Origin: Spirulina subsalsa CS-330
Lineage (GTDB): Bacteria; Cyanobacteriota; Cyanobacteriia; Cyanobacteriales; Spirulinaceae
Reading direction: 5' to 3'
Length of the DNA: 40,919 nucleotides
Assembly (NCBI RefSeq): GCF_028330765.1
Contig: NZ_JAQMTY010000040.1
Coordinates: forward strand, 1-40,919
Part shown: positions 23,933 to 32,163 of the stretch, in pieces
Layout: each line of letters opens with the position of its first letter
Position numbering within the stretch: the stretch's first letter is position 1
Made by a program: the position numbers and the translations under genes
Notes under the pieces: model-generated
Seen by the model: only the letters and a program-made list of their open reading frames with translations
Told to the model about the DNA's origin: nothing
The model's database searches: none

Positions 23933-24445
23933 TTAGGGACTGTCGAGGGCAGCGAGACCATCGAGGTTAAACTGTTCAAGCCAGTCTTGGCGATCGCCTT
24001 CGGTAAAACTCTCCGCACGAGATTGCACCTTGACTTGAAAGCGATCCGCCACCAGTACCCCCGTTCCGGTGTTTCCCTGCGCCGCCAACGGATAACCGGC
24101 TAAGGTTTCGGCGCTGTCGGCGTATTTCTGGGCCGCATCGGGGTTGTTGCGAATGTCAGCGATGGAGAGCACCGCCACCTCCGTCCCGGCTTGCTTAAGC
24201 TTCGCCTGGGCAAACCCCGTTTTTTCTTGGGCGTACACCAGATCATAATCTTCCGCTGGTTGCGGAAAATATTCATTCAAACTGCCGCCACTGACGGCGG
24301 TATCTGCCACTGCCGCAGCCCCCGATTGGGTACTGTCCTGTTGGGCTTGGTCAAACTCCGACGGCGGCGCTGCGGTGCAAGATGTTAAGAAAAGTAATAC
24401 CGCTAAACAAAATGATGTAAACCAGGTACGAGGCATCATAGCCAT
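23933..24445 (-). CDS. Putative lipoprotein
   Basis: The 170-residue protein begins MAMMPRTWFTSFCLAVLLFL and continues TSC, a type II signal peptide with lipobox LTSC, so the mature protein is lipid-anchored at that Cys. The start at 24445 is supported by AAGGGG 5 nt upstream. The mature part begins with a Gln/Ser/Ala-rich linker; a compact domain follows (KTGFAQAKLKQAGTEVAVLS, NPDAAQKYADSAETLAGYPL, NTGTGVLVADRFQVKVQS). Similar small lipoproteins are common in cyanobacteria; function unknown. It is likely the first gene of a unit with 22953-23840. Confidence 0.8.
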   Translation of the reverse strand: MAMMPRTWFTSFCLAVLLFLTSCTAAPPSEFDQAQQDSTQSGAAAVADTAVSGGSLNEYFPQPAEDYDLVYAQEKTGFAQAKLKQAGTEVAVLSIADIRNNPDAAQKYADSAETLAGYPLAAQGNTGTGVLVADRFQVKVQSRAESFTEGDRQDWLEQFNLDGLAALDSP

Positions 24446-24695
24446 TGAATCCCCTTTATAGTTATAGGCAACACCTCCATTCTGCCGTACTCGTTTTGGG
24501 TTTTGATTTTTCTTTACTCGAATCTTTTAGGTACGGATTCAGTAGGATAGAAAGCGGAGTAGATAGTTAAGACGTTGCGTTCGTGGGACGCAAATAGATC
24601 TTTTGGGTTGAGTTTGTCATTAATGGAGTGCCATCTATCCGTCTTGATGCCGTTTGGCGATCGCTCCCTGCCGTTCTCTCATCGTCTCCCAATTT
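24446..24695. other. Intergenic region between divergent lipoprotein and glycosyltransferase genes
   Basis: This must carry promoters in both directions. A small hairpin TTGCGT-TCGTGGG-ACGCAA lies near 24574-24592 followed by AATAGATCTTTT, which could be an attenuator-like structure ahead of the glycosyltransferase gene or chance. No other feature is seen. Confidence 0.3.
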
Positions 24696-25961
24696 ATGCG
24701 TATCCTCATTTACTCCTATAACTACTACCCGGAACCCATCGGTATTGCGCCCTTGATGACCGAGTTAGCAGAAGGATTGGTCAAACGTGGTCATGAAGTG
24801 CGGGTGATCACCGCGATGCCCTGGTATCCTGCCGGCGAGATTTTTGAAGCCTACCGGGGCAAACTCTACTGCACAGAAGAGATCAATGGTGTGACGGTTC
24901 AACGCTGCTATGTGCGCATCAGTAAAAACCGAAACCTGATCAATCGTGGCCTTTTTGAACTGAGCTTTATGCTGTTGAGTTTTTTGCAAGCCCTGCGAGG
25001 GGGGCGGCCCAGTGTCATTTTGATGACGGTTCCGGGGTTGCCGGTGGGCGTGCCGGCGGCCGTGCTGGGGTTCCTCTATCGTTGTCCGGTGGTGCTCAAT
25101 TTGCAGGACATCTTGCCCGATGCCGCGATTCAAGTGGGCCTATTGCGGAATGCGGTGGCTGTTAAGATTTTCAAAGCATTAGAAAAATTTAATTATTTCA
25201 TTGCCACAAAAATTACAGTTATTTCTGAAGGCTTCATCGAAAACCTGACGCAAAAGAACGTCGATTCTCAAAAGATTTGTTTGATTCCCAATTGGGTCGA
25301 TGTTAATTTTATTCGCCCGTTGGATCGCTACGATAATGCGTTTCGTGCGGAGCACAAGCTCGGCGATAAATTTGTGGTGCTGTATTCCGGGAATATTGCC
25401 CTCACCCAACCGCTCATTAATGTGATTGATGCCGCTCGGAAACTCGCTCACTTACCAGAGATTGTGTTTGTGATTGTTGGCCCTGAGGATGCGCTCCATC
25501 CTTTGCGCCGCCGCGCCCGCAAACGCAATCTCCAAAATGTGCAATTCCTGACGTTCCAACCCCGTGCCCAGCTTCCCACGATGCTGGCGGCGGCGAATGT
25601 GGGCTTGGTGGTGCAGAAATTCAATGTGGTGTCCTTTAATATGCCCTCTAAAATTCAGGTGCTGCTGGCCAGTGGTTGCCCTATTTTGGCGGCGGTTCCG
25701 GAGGAGGGGACGGCGGCGATGGCGATTCGAGCCAGTGGGGGCGGGGTGTTGGTTCCGCCGGAAAATGCGAAGGCGTTGGCGGTGGCGGTGGAGGCGTTAT
25801 ATCGTCAGCCCGAAGAGCTTGAACGCCTGGGGCAAAAAGGGCGACAGCATGCGATCGCTAATTACGCCTGCCGATCTGCCATTGATCGTTATGAAGACCT
25901 CTTTCTCAAGCTCACCCAGCCCGAACCCTGTATCACGGTGGGCGATGAGATTCTGAAATAA
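24696..25961 (+). CDS. WcaI-like glycosyltransferase (GT4 family)
   Basis: The 421-residue protein is predicted to transfer a sugar from a nucleotide-sugar donor during exopolysaccharide or lipopolysaccharide synthesis. ATG 24696 gives the classic start MRILIYSYNYYPEPIGIAP. The N-terminal Rossmann half contains ELAEGLVKRGHEVRVITAMP and NLQDILPDAAIQVG. The C-terminal half contains FVVLYSGNIALTQPL, IVFVIVGPEDALHPLRR, MLAAANVGLVVQKFN and MPSKIQVLLASGCPILAAVP, where the Glu/Gly-rich donor loop follows. These segments match the WcaI colanic-acid family. It stands alone, so its pathway partners are elsewhere. Confidence 0.92.
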   Translation: MRILIYSYNYYPEPIGIAPLMTELAEGLVKRGHEVRVITAMPWYPAGEIFEAYRGKLYCTEEINGVTVQRCYVRISKNRNLINRGLFELSFMLLSFLQALRGGRPSVILMTVPGLPVGVPAAVLGFLYRCPVVLNLQDILPDAAIQVGLLRNAVAVKIFKALEKFNYFIATKITVISEGFIENLTQKNVDSQKICLIPNWVDVNFIRPLDRYDNAFRAEHKLGDKFVVLYSGNIALTQPLINVIDAARKLAHLPEIVFVIVGPEDALHPLRRRARKRNLQNVQFLTFQPRAQLPTMLAAANVGLVVQKFNVVSFNMPSKIQVLLASGCPILAAVPEEGTAAMAIRASGGGVLVPPENAKALAVAVEALYRQPEELERLGQKGRQHAIANYACRSAIDRYEDLFLKLTQPEPCITVGDEILK

Positions 25962-26078
25962 TGCTGGCGGGGGGATGGGGCGGCGATCCGTAGGCACATC
26001 AACAAAACATTGCAACTTTGGGACGACCGGAACAGGCTTCGTTATGATCGGGGGAGTTCTGTTTTTCTAATTTTGTGC

Positions 26079-26504
26079 ATGACCCAACAACGATCGCCCC
26101 TTTCTCCTCCCTCACTGCCGGCACACCTCGCGGCTGATCCCACCTCTCAAATGGCCTGGACGATCGCGATCGCTGCCGATGAGCGCAAAGCCGCCGAGAT
26201 CACCCTCTTGCGCGTCACTGATGTCTGTTACCTTAGTGACTATTTCATCGTGGCAAGTGGGTTTTCGCGCACTCAGGTGCGGGCGATCGCCGATGCCGTC
26301 GAAGCCAAAATGGAAGAGCAGTGGCAACGCTACCCCCTCCGCACCGCCGGCAAAACCGAAGGCAGTTGGGTCTTGCAAGATTACGGCGAAATCATTGTTC
26401 ATGTGCTGCTGCCCACCGAGCGAGAGTTTTATAATTTAGAGGCATTTTGGGGTCATGCCGAGCGCATTGATTTCCCCGCTGATGATCCGGAGCCGCTACT
26501 GTGA
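26079..26504 (+). CDS. rsfS: Ribosome silencing factor RsfS (YbeB/Iojap)
   Basis: RsfS binds ribosomal protein uL14 on the 50S subunit and blocks subunit joining during nutrient limitation. The 141-residue protein contains the family core ITLLRVTDVCYLSDYFIVAS, GFSRTQVRAIADAVEAKMEE, GKTEGSWVLQDYGEIIVHVL and EREFYNLEAFWGHA. An N-terminal extension of about 24 residues rich in Pro/Ser precedes it. ATG 26079 was chosen over a longer frame from 26010, which lacks conservation. Its stop overlaps the next gene's ATG (TGATG), indicating translational coupling with CGLD27. Confidence 0.96.
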   Translation: MTQQRSPLSPPSLPAHLAADPTSQMAWTIAIAADERKAAEITLLRVTDVCYLSDYFIVASGFSRTQVRAIADAVEAKMEEQWQRYPLRTAGKTEGSWVLQDYGEIIVHVLLPTEREFYNLEAFWGHAERIDFPADDPEPLL

Positions 26505-27016
26505 TGTCCTCTCAACCTTCCACCCGGTGTCCTGTCCCCGAAGAGCAACAACCCCTCAATGAATATGAGCAGTTGCGCGAAGCCTGGCTCTTTAACTGGA
26601 CGGTGCAATCGCGCTTCGTTTATGTGCGCAAACTGTTTTGGGTGTGGGCCTGGAGTTGGGTGATTGCGGGGCCAACGGCGGCGGCGAGCTTTCGACCGGA
26701 ACGGCTGCCGCTGCAATTTGCCTTAGCCGCCAGTGGGGGAGCGTTGGTGATTGTGGTGCTGCTGTTGCTCCGCCTTTATTTAGGGTGGCTGTATATTCGC
26801 GATCGCCTCTCACAAACCGAGGTAGTCTACGAAGAATCCGGCTGGTATGACGGTCAGCGATGGCAAAAAACCGATGAAGTGTTGATGCGCGATCGCCTCG
26901 TTGTATCCTATCAAGTGCAACCCATCCTCCAACGACTCCAGACCACCTTCCTCTGGATCGCCCTCAGTATCCTCGGCGGCAGTGCCCTCTGGTTCGTCGC
27001 CGATACCCACCTTTAA
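26504..27016 (+). CDS. CGLD27/Ycf36 family membrane protein (DUF1230)
   Basis: This 170-residue protein is conserved across cyanobacteria and plastids (GreenCut CGLD27, plastid Ycf36). Recognisable segments are CPVPEEQQPLNEYEQLREAW near the N-terminus, FNWTVQSRFVYVRKLFWVW, two hydrophobic helices (WAWSWVIAGPTAAASF and FALAASGGALVIVVLLLLRL), YIRDRLSQTEVVYEESGWYD and RDRLVVSYQVQPIL. It is predicted to span the thylakoid or cytoplasmic membrane. The plant homologue has been linked to iron limitation; the bacterial role is not defined. ATG 26504 overlaps the rsfS stop. A GTG at 26501 in the same frame is an alternative. Confidence 0.92.
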   Translation: MSSQPSTRCPVPEEQQPLNEYEQLREAWLFNWTVQSRFVYVRKLFWVWAWSWVIAGPTAAASFRPERLPLQFALAASGGALVIVVLLLLRLYLGWLYIRDRLSQTEVVYEESGWYDGQRWQKTDEVLMRDRLVVSYQVQPILQRLQTTFLWIALSILGGSALWFVADTHL

Positions 27017-27068
27017 CCCTCAATTAGATCCCCTTCCCTATTCTTTATCCCATTGCTAAAACGCTATT

Positions 27069-28022
27069 ATGACGCGAGGCCTTCGGAACCCAGCCCCAGA
27101 ACTAGAAGTACAACTCCTCCGAGAAGGTATTCTTGAATCCACCCATCGCGTCACAGCGGTGATTGCCGACCATCGCGGGCGCTTGCTCACCCAAGCCGGT
27201 AATGCGGCCATGAGCACCTTTATCCGTTCGGCCCTCAAACCCTTCCAAGCCCTCGCCGTCACCAGCACCGGCACGATCGAACGCTACGGCCTCACGGATC
27301 GCGACCTTGCCGTCATCTGCAGTTCCCACCACGGCAGCGTCGAGCACGCCCGCCAAGTCTTCAATATTCTCTGGCGCTGCGACATTGATCCCACCGCCCT
27401 CCAATGTCCCACCCCCCCCGACAAAGACAGCCCCCTCCAACATTGCTGCTCCGGAAAACACGCCGGGATGCTCGCCGTCGCCCAACAGCGGTACTATCCC
27501 CTCGAAACCTACCTGCACCGTAGCCACCCCGTCCAAAAACTGATCATCACCAAAATCAGCGAACTCCTGGGGATGCCCGCCGATGAATTTATTCGCGCCC
27601 GCGATGATTGTGGTGCGCCGATCTATTCAATGCCCCTGATCCAGATGGCGAGTCTATACGCCCAACTAGCGTCCGGGGATCATCTTGATCTCGAACGGAT
27701 TGTGCGAGCGATGACCTACTATCCGCATTTGGTGGCGGGAGAGGGGGCCTTTGATACGGAATTGATGCGGATGACGGAAGGGGAATTAGTGAGTAAAGCC
27801 GGAGCCGAAGGCATTCAATGTATTAGCCGCGTTGGGGAAGGATTAGGCTTGGCGATTAAGGTGCATGATGGGGCGAAGCGGGCGAAGTCGGCGATCGCGA
27901 TCCACATTCTGCGTCAACTGGGCTGGATCACGCCCCCCGTCGCAGAAACCCTATCGGAACAATTTATGAAACTCAGTCCCTATAAACGCCTGGAGGTGGT
28001 GGGGGATCTCACCATGCTTTAG
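27069..28022 (+). CDS. L-asparaginase II family protein (rhizobial type)
   Basis: Predicted to hydrolyse L-asparagine to aspartate and ammonia. The 317-residue protein belongs to the Asparaginase_II family (Rhizobium etli type), unrelated in fold to E. coli AnsB. Visible segments include VQLLREGILESTHRVTAVIA, SALKPFQALAVTSTG, ICSSHHGSVEH, the CCSGKHAGMLA block with the nucleophilic Ser-Lys region and Cys, RDDCGAPIYSMPLIQMA and VSKAGAEGIQC. It follows CGLD27 by 52 nt on the same strand and probably belongs to the same transcript as rsfS and CGLD27. Complete. Confidence 0.93.
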   Translation: MTRGLRNPAPELEVQLLREGILESTHRVTAVIADHRGRLLTQAGNAAMSTFIRSALKPFQALAVTSTGTIERYGLTDRDLAVICSSHHGSVEHARQVFNILWRCDIDPTALQCPTPPDKDSPLQHCCSGKHAGMLAVAQQRYYPLETYLHRSHPVQKLIITKISELLGMPADEFIRARDDCGAPIYSMPLIQMASLYAQLASGDHLDLERIVRAMTYYPHLVAGEGAFDTELMRMTEGELVSKAGAEGIQCISRVGEGLGLAIKVHDGAKRAKSAIAIHILRQLGWITPPVAETLSEQFMKLSPYKRLEVVGDLTML

Positions 28023-28187
28023 GGGCATTCCGTCCAGTTTTGGGTCAAAATGAGCGATCGCCCCCCGGATCACCCCGGAATTTTCCACAAACTTGGTGGA
28101 TCACTGGGCACTTGTCTTAAAATAAATGAAAAGATATGTAAACTTTTTTTAACCATCCTGCTGTCCTCTGCCGATTGGGGCGTACCA

Positions 28188-29159
28188 ATGACCTCTGTAA
28201 AATCCTTGTTTTCTCCCGTAGAAGCCGACCTTGACATTCTCAGCACCAACCTTAAAACCCTCGTGGGGGCCAAGCACCCGATTTTAAGTGCGGCAGCGGA
28301 ACACCTCTTTGGCGCGGGAGGAAAGCGGATGCGACCGGCGATCGTCCTGATGGTGGCGCGGGGAACCATGGCCGGGCAAGAGATTACCCCCCGCCATCGT
28401 CGCCTGGCCGAAATCACCGAAATGATCCACACCGCCAGCCTCGTCCATGATGATGTGGTGGATGAGTCAGAGTTACGCCGCAATGTGGCCACGGTGAATA
28501 ACTTTTTTGGGAATCGCATTGCGGTGTTGGCCGGTGATTTTCTGTTTGCGCAGTCGTCCTGGTATCTCGCCAATCTGGATAATTTGCAGGTGGTGAAATT
28601 GCTCTCGGAGGTGATTCGCGATTTTGCCGAGGGGGAAATTCGCCAGGGGTTAAACCGCTTTGATACGGATTTATCCATCGAAGCCTATCTCGAAAAAAGC
28701 TACTACAAAACCGCGTCATTGATTGCCAACAGTGCCAAGGCTGCCGCTGTGCTTAGTGATGCGTCGGTGGAGTTAACCCAAGACCTGTATCATTTTGGCC
28801 ATCATTTCGGCCTCGCGTTCCAAATTGTGGATGATATTCTCGATTTCACCGCCACCAGTGATGTGCTGGGGAAACCGGCGGGTTCGGATTTGGCCAGCGG
28901 TAACTTGACGGCTCCGGTGCTCTACGCGATGGAGGAAAAGCCCTATATTGCGGCGTTAATTGAGCGCGAATTTAGCCAAGCGGGGGATCTAGAACAAGCC
29001 TTAGCTGCGGTGCGGGAAACGGACGGCATTGAGCGATCGCGTGCCTTAGCGGCCCATCATTCCCAACAGGCGATCGCCCACCTCAAAACCCTGCCCCCCT
29101 CCCCCTGTGCCCAAGCCCTCGAAGATCTCTCGTCCTATATCCTCACCCGGATGTATTAA
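28188..29159 (+). CDS. sds: Solanesyl-type polyprenyl diphosphate synthase
   Basis: It condenses isopentenyl diphosphate onto an allylic primer to make the long side chain of plastoquinone. The 323-residue protein carries both Asp-rich motifs: FARM, DDVVD (88-92, in HTASLVHDDVVDESELRR), and SARM, DDILD (215-219, in LAFQIVDDILDFTATSD). GAGGKRMRPAIVLM and KTASLIANSAKAA are also family blocks. ATG 28188 gives the usual N-terminus MTSVKSLFSPV; the open frame back to 28050 is likely leader sequence. Small residues upstream of the FARM fit a long-chain product, but chain length is inferred. Confidence 0.94.
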   Translation: MTSVKSLFSPVEADLDILSTNLKTLVGAKHPILSAAAEHLFGAGGKRMRPAIVLMVARGTMAGQEITPRHRRLAEITEMIHTASLVHDDVVDESELRRNVATVNNFFGNRIAVLAGDFLFAQSSWYLANLDNLQVVKLLSEVIRDFAEGEIRQGLNRFDTDLSIEAYLEKSYYKTASLIANSAKAAAVLSDASVELTQDLYHFGHHFGLAFQIVDDILDFTATSDVLGKPAGSDLASGNLTAPVLYAMEEKPYIAALIEREFSQAGDLEQALAAVRETDGIERSRALAAHHSQQAIAHLKTLPPSPCAQALEDLSSYILTRMY

Positions 29160-29212
29160 GGGCGCATCGTTCCCTTGCTTTCAACCCAAGGGGCTAATTG
29201 AGGTTAACGATT

Positions 29213-29283
29213 TAATCCGGTCATTGAAAAAGGCTCTCAACCTTTAGCGAGCAAGATGCTCGCATTACGGAATTACCGGATTA
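29213..29283. repeat. Nested palindrome after the prenyl synthase gene
   Basis: Outer arms TAATCCGGT (29213-29221) and ACCGGATTA (29275-29283) are perfect 9-bp inverted repeats. They enclose a perfect inner hairpin GCGAGCA-AGA-TGCTCGC (29247-29263). The inner hairpin belongs to the same palindrome family as 7516-7532. As RNA it could act as a terminator or 3'-end stabiliser. Confidence 0.6.
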
Positions 29284-29429
29284 TTTCCTTAAGGTTCACA
29301 AACCGCCTTGTCTGGGCGTTTTGATCGGCGGGGGGGTGATAACTTTTCCGGCCGCAGAGTGGCAGATTCAGGGCTGGGGCGGGACAATGGAGAAGCGGAT
29401 TTGTACAATCAACGCCATGGGAGACGGGT

Positions 29430-29753
29430 ATGGAAAACACCAACTGGATTCAAGAAATGCTCATGATCGGCGTGGGCACAACCTCATTCCTAGCGGAAAA
29501 ATTAACCGAGGTCGGCGATCAATTAGTGACTGAAGGCAAGATTGATCCGGAGCAAGCCCGCACGATTATTGATGAAGTGGTGGGCAAAGTGAAAACAGAA
29601 CAGGGTAATTTTGAAGAGCGGATGCAGATCCAACTGCGGAATGTGCTCCAGGATTTTGGGGTGGCGCGGCAGTCGGAAGTGGATGAACTGCGCGGCCGCA
29701 TTGACCGTTTGGAGCATCAAGTGCGAGATTTAGAAAATAAACTGTGGCGTTAA
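29430..29753 (+). CDS. Phasin-like coiled-coil protein
   Basis: This 107-residue protein resembles the phasin / polyhydroxyalkanoate granule-associated family: an N-terminal segment [21 protein letters not shown], a '[20 protein letters not shown]' region, and a C-terminal coiled coil ([19 protein letters not shown]) with leucine heptads. Phasins coat PHA granules, but many cyanobacterial members occur without an obvious granule role. No PHA synthase gene is in the window. It precedes the FKBP gene by 11 nt, so the two are very likely co-transcribed. Confidence 0.8.
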   Translation: MENTNWIQEMLMIGVGTTSFLAEKLTEVGDQLVTEGKIDPEQARTIIDEVVGKVKTEQGNFEERMQIQLRNVLQDFGVARQSEVDELRGRIDRLEHQVRDLENKLWR

Positions 29754-29764
29754 GAGAAGTGTTT

Positions 29765-30313
29765 ATGCGTGAAATTTGGATTAGTTTTGGCGTGATGGCG
29801 GTCTGTGCGGTGGTTTTGATCACCTCGTTGGTGTTGGGTTTGGGGGCGGGGCCGAGTGCGATCGCTGCCGAAAGCCAGCCAACCCCTGATACACTGACGG
29901 AACGTGAGGCGGCTCCGGCCCCCACCATTGTTCTTGACGAGGAAGAAGCCCCTGTGAGCGACAGCACCATTGTGACAACGGATTCCGGTTTGCAATATGA
30001 AGTGATTACCCCGGCACCGGCAGGGGCAGCGAGTCCCACGGCGGGCCAACGGGTGACAGTCCACTATACGGGCACGTTGGAAGATGGGAAAAAGTTTGAC
30101 AGTTCCCGCGATCGCGGCACACCCTTTTCCTTCAAAATTGGCGTGGGTCAAGTGATTAAAGGCTGGGACGAGGGCGTTCTATCAATGCAGGTGGGTGAAC
30201 GCCGCACGCTGATCATTCCGCCGGATCTGGGGTATGGGGCGCGGGGTGCTGGCGGTGTGATCCCCCCCAATGCTACGCTCATTTTTGACGTGGAATTACT
30301 GGCGACCCAGTAA
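29765..30313 (+). CDS. FKBP-type peptidyl-prolyl cis-trans isomerase, exported
   Basis: It catalyses Xaa-Pro isomerisation to assist protein folding. The 182-residue protein has an N-terminal hydrophobic segment ([20 protein letters not shown]) that should anchor or export it to the periplasm or thylakoid lumen, a polar linker, and a full FKBP domain: [55 protein letters not shown] and [14 protein letters not shown]. The binding-pocket residues of FKBPs (Tyr, Asp, Phe, Val-Ile, Trp, Tyr) are all visible. ATG 29765 is preferred over an upstream GTG at 29744 that overlaps the phasin-like gene. Confidence 0.97.
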   Translation: MREIWISFGVMAVCAVVLITSLVLGLGAGPSAIAAESQPTPDTLTEREAAPAPTIVLDEEEAPVSDSTIVTTDSGLQYEVITPAPAGAASPTAGQRVTVHYTGTLEDGKKFDSSRDRGTPFSFKIGVGQVIKGWDEGVLSMQVGERRTLIIPPDLGYGARGAGGVIPPNATLIFDVELLATQ

Positions 30314-30331
30314 TCGCGTTGGTTTGGATCG

Positions 30332-30370
30332 ATCCCTTTCGGTGTCTGCATCGAAAGGGATTCTGCTGTT
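30332..30370 (+). terminator. Intrinsic terminator after the FKBP gene
   Basis: ATCCCTTTCG (30332-30341) pairs perfectly with CGAAAGGGAT (30352-30361) around a 10-nt loop, followed by a T-rich but interrupted tail (TCTGCTGTTT). Confidence 0.65.
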
Positions 30371-30395
30371 TAAGGTGAATTGGGAGTGAAACAGA

Positions 30396-31547
30396 ATGCG
30401 GGTGATGGGGTTAATGAGTGGCACGTCCGTGGATGGTATTGACGTGGCCTGTGTGACGATCGAGGGGCAGGATCTCGATATTCGCGTCACGCTCGAAGCG
30501 GGGATCACTGTGCCCTATGAGCCGGAACTGCGATCGCACATTCTCGCCGTTTGTGGCGGTGAACCCCTGACGGTGGCGCAGTTGACGACCCTTGATGATG
30601 CGATCGCAACGGCCTTCGCTGGGGCCGCCCAACACCTCCAGGCCAGCACCGGCCCCGTGGATTTGATCGGTTCCCATGGTCAAACCGTCTTTCACCGCCC
30701 TCCCCAGGGCGATCACCTGGGCTACAGTGTTCAACTGGGCCGGGGGGAAGTGATCGCCCAGTTGACCCAAACTCCAACGGTGAGCAATTTTCGGGCGGCG
30801 GATCTCGCGGCTGGGGGCCAGGGTGCGCCTCTGGTGTCGCGTCTTGACGTGGCCCTCCTCAGCCACCCCACAGAACATCGCTGCGTCCAAAACCTTGGGG
30901 GCATCGGTAATGTTACTTATCTGCCGCCGCGTCAGTCTCCGGATTGGCAACGCCAGATTTTAGGCTGGGATACCGGGCCGGGGAATGTGCTGCTCGATTT
31001 AGCGATCGCCCAACTCACCCATTACCAACAAACCTACGATCTCGGCGGTCAATGGGCCGCCCAAGGTCAACCCTGCGCCGACCTGATCGACACCTGGCTG
31101 CAACATCCCTTTTTCCACCAACCGCCCCCGAAATCCACGGGCCGCGAACTCTTCAGCCCGGACTACCTCCAACACTGCTGGGAACAGGCCCAACTCTACG
31201 GCCTCAGTGATGCGGATTGGCTCGCCACCCTGACCGACTTCACCGCCCGCACCGTCGCCCTCAGTTACCGCACCTTTTTACCCCACCCACCCGATCGCAT
31301 CCTCCTCTGTGGTGGCGGTAGCCGTAACCATTACCTGCGCGATCGCCTTGCCCACCACCTCGCCCCCGCTGGGGTGGAAACCACGGATCAGCACGGTGTA
31401 GATTCCGGCAGTAAAGAAGCGATCGCCTTTGCCGTCCTGGCCTATTGGCGTTGGCAGGATGGCAGCCCTGGCAATGTCCCCGCCGTCACGGGAGCCAAGC
31501 AGGCCTGTACCCTCGGTGAGATTCATCCCGTGATTCGTCAGTCCTGA
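30396..31547 (+). CDS. anmK: Anhydro-N-acetylmuramic acid kinase
   Basis: AnmK phosphorylates and opens 1,6-anhydro-MurNAc to MurNAc-6-phosphate during recycling of peptidoglycan fragments. The 383-residue length is normal. Visible segments: [17 protein letters not shown] (phosphate loop, with catalytic Asp in SVDGID), [56 protein letters not shown], and [17 protein letters not shown]. The ATG at 30396 has GGGAG 9 nt upstream. The gene fits functionally with the class A PBP in this window but is not linked to it. No murQ is adjacent. Confidence 0.97.
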   Translation: MRVMGLMSGTSVDGIDVACVTIEGQDLDIRVTLEAGITVPYEPELRSHILAVCGGEPLTVAQLTTLDDAIATAFAGAAQHLQASTGPVDLIGSHGQTVFHRPPQGDHLGYSVQLGRGEVIAQLTQTPTVSNFRAADLAAGGQGAPLVSRLDVALLSHPTEHRCVQNLGGIGNVTYLPPRQSPDWQRQILGWDTGPGNVLLDLAIAQLTHYQQTYDLGGQWAAQGQPCADLIDTWLQHPFFHQPPPKSTGRELFSPDYLQHCWEQAQLYGLSDADWLATLTDFTARTVALSYRTFLPHPPDRILLCGGGSRNHYLRDRLAHHLAPAGVETTDQHGVDSGSKEAIAFAVLAYWRWQDGSPGNVPAVTGAKQACTLGEIHPVIRQS

Positions 31548-31589
31548 GGGTATACTAGTGCATGAAAACCTATCGTCTCTTATTGCACC

Positions 31590-32045
31590 GTGTCTCACAC
31601 CTTTCTGCTAGAGGAAGGGCGCTGGACGTTCAAAGGTCACTGGTTAGAACGCAGTGGTGTACCCATTCCCATCCAGGGCAAAACCTTAATCGCCTGGGGA
31701 CAAGAAAACTGGTTTACCTGGGTGACTCGCTTGGATTTTCCCAATGGTGAGCAGCCGCCCATTACCCTACAGTACAGAGGCCGTCTAGATTTAGGCGATC
31801 GCCTCTATAATTTTGTCCTTCAACACAGTGTCTTTGGGCATATTGAAGGGGAAGGGTGGGTTGCACCGGACTCGATTGTGCAAACCTATCGTGTGATTAG
31901 CGATGATGAACGCCAAAGCCAGCGACAGAGCGGATTCGAGAGCCTGTATCGTCTTGATGATCAAACCTATCTGCTCTCGAGTGGTATTTTTGTCGGGAAT
32001 GCCATGACCACCACCCTAGAAGCCACCCTTCGTCGTCAAGGTTAG
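31590..32045 (+). CDS. Conserved cyanobacterial hypothetical protein
   Basis: This 151-residue soluble protein starts at GTG 31590, 42 nt after anmK. It reads as a beta-rich domain: LLEEGRWTFKGHWLERSG, WFTWVTRLDFP, ITLQYRGRLDLGDRLYNFVL, HIEGEGWVAPDSIVQTYRVI and LYRLDDQTYLLSSGIFVGN. No cysteine, membrane segment or catalytic signature is apparent; a lipocalin-like or ligand-binding barrel is possible but is a guess. It may be co-transcribed with anmK. Function unknown. Confidence 0.72.
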   Translation: MSHTFLLEEGRWTFKGHWLERSGVPIPIQGKTLIAWGQENWFTWVTRLDFPNGEQPPITLQYRGRLDLGDRLYNFVLQHSVFGHIEGEGWVAPDSIVQTYRVISDDERQSQRQSGFESLYRLDDQTYLLSSGIFVGNAMTTTLEATLRRQG

Positions 32046-32163
32046 CTCCGTATATTTACCAAATTCTGTATGAAAATCAAGCCATAATGGTGGGGAAAGG
32101 CTAGCCTGCGCCTGAAGCCATTCCACCTCCATCACCTATGGCTCTCAGAAGGGAATCGTAACT

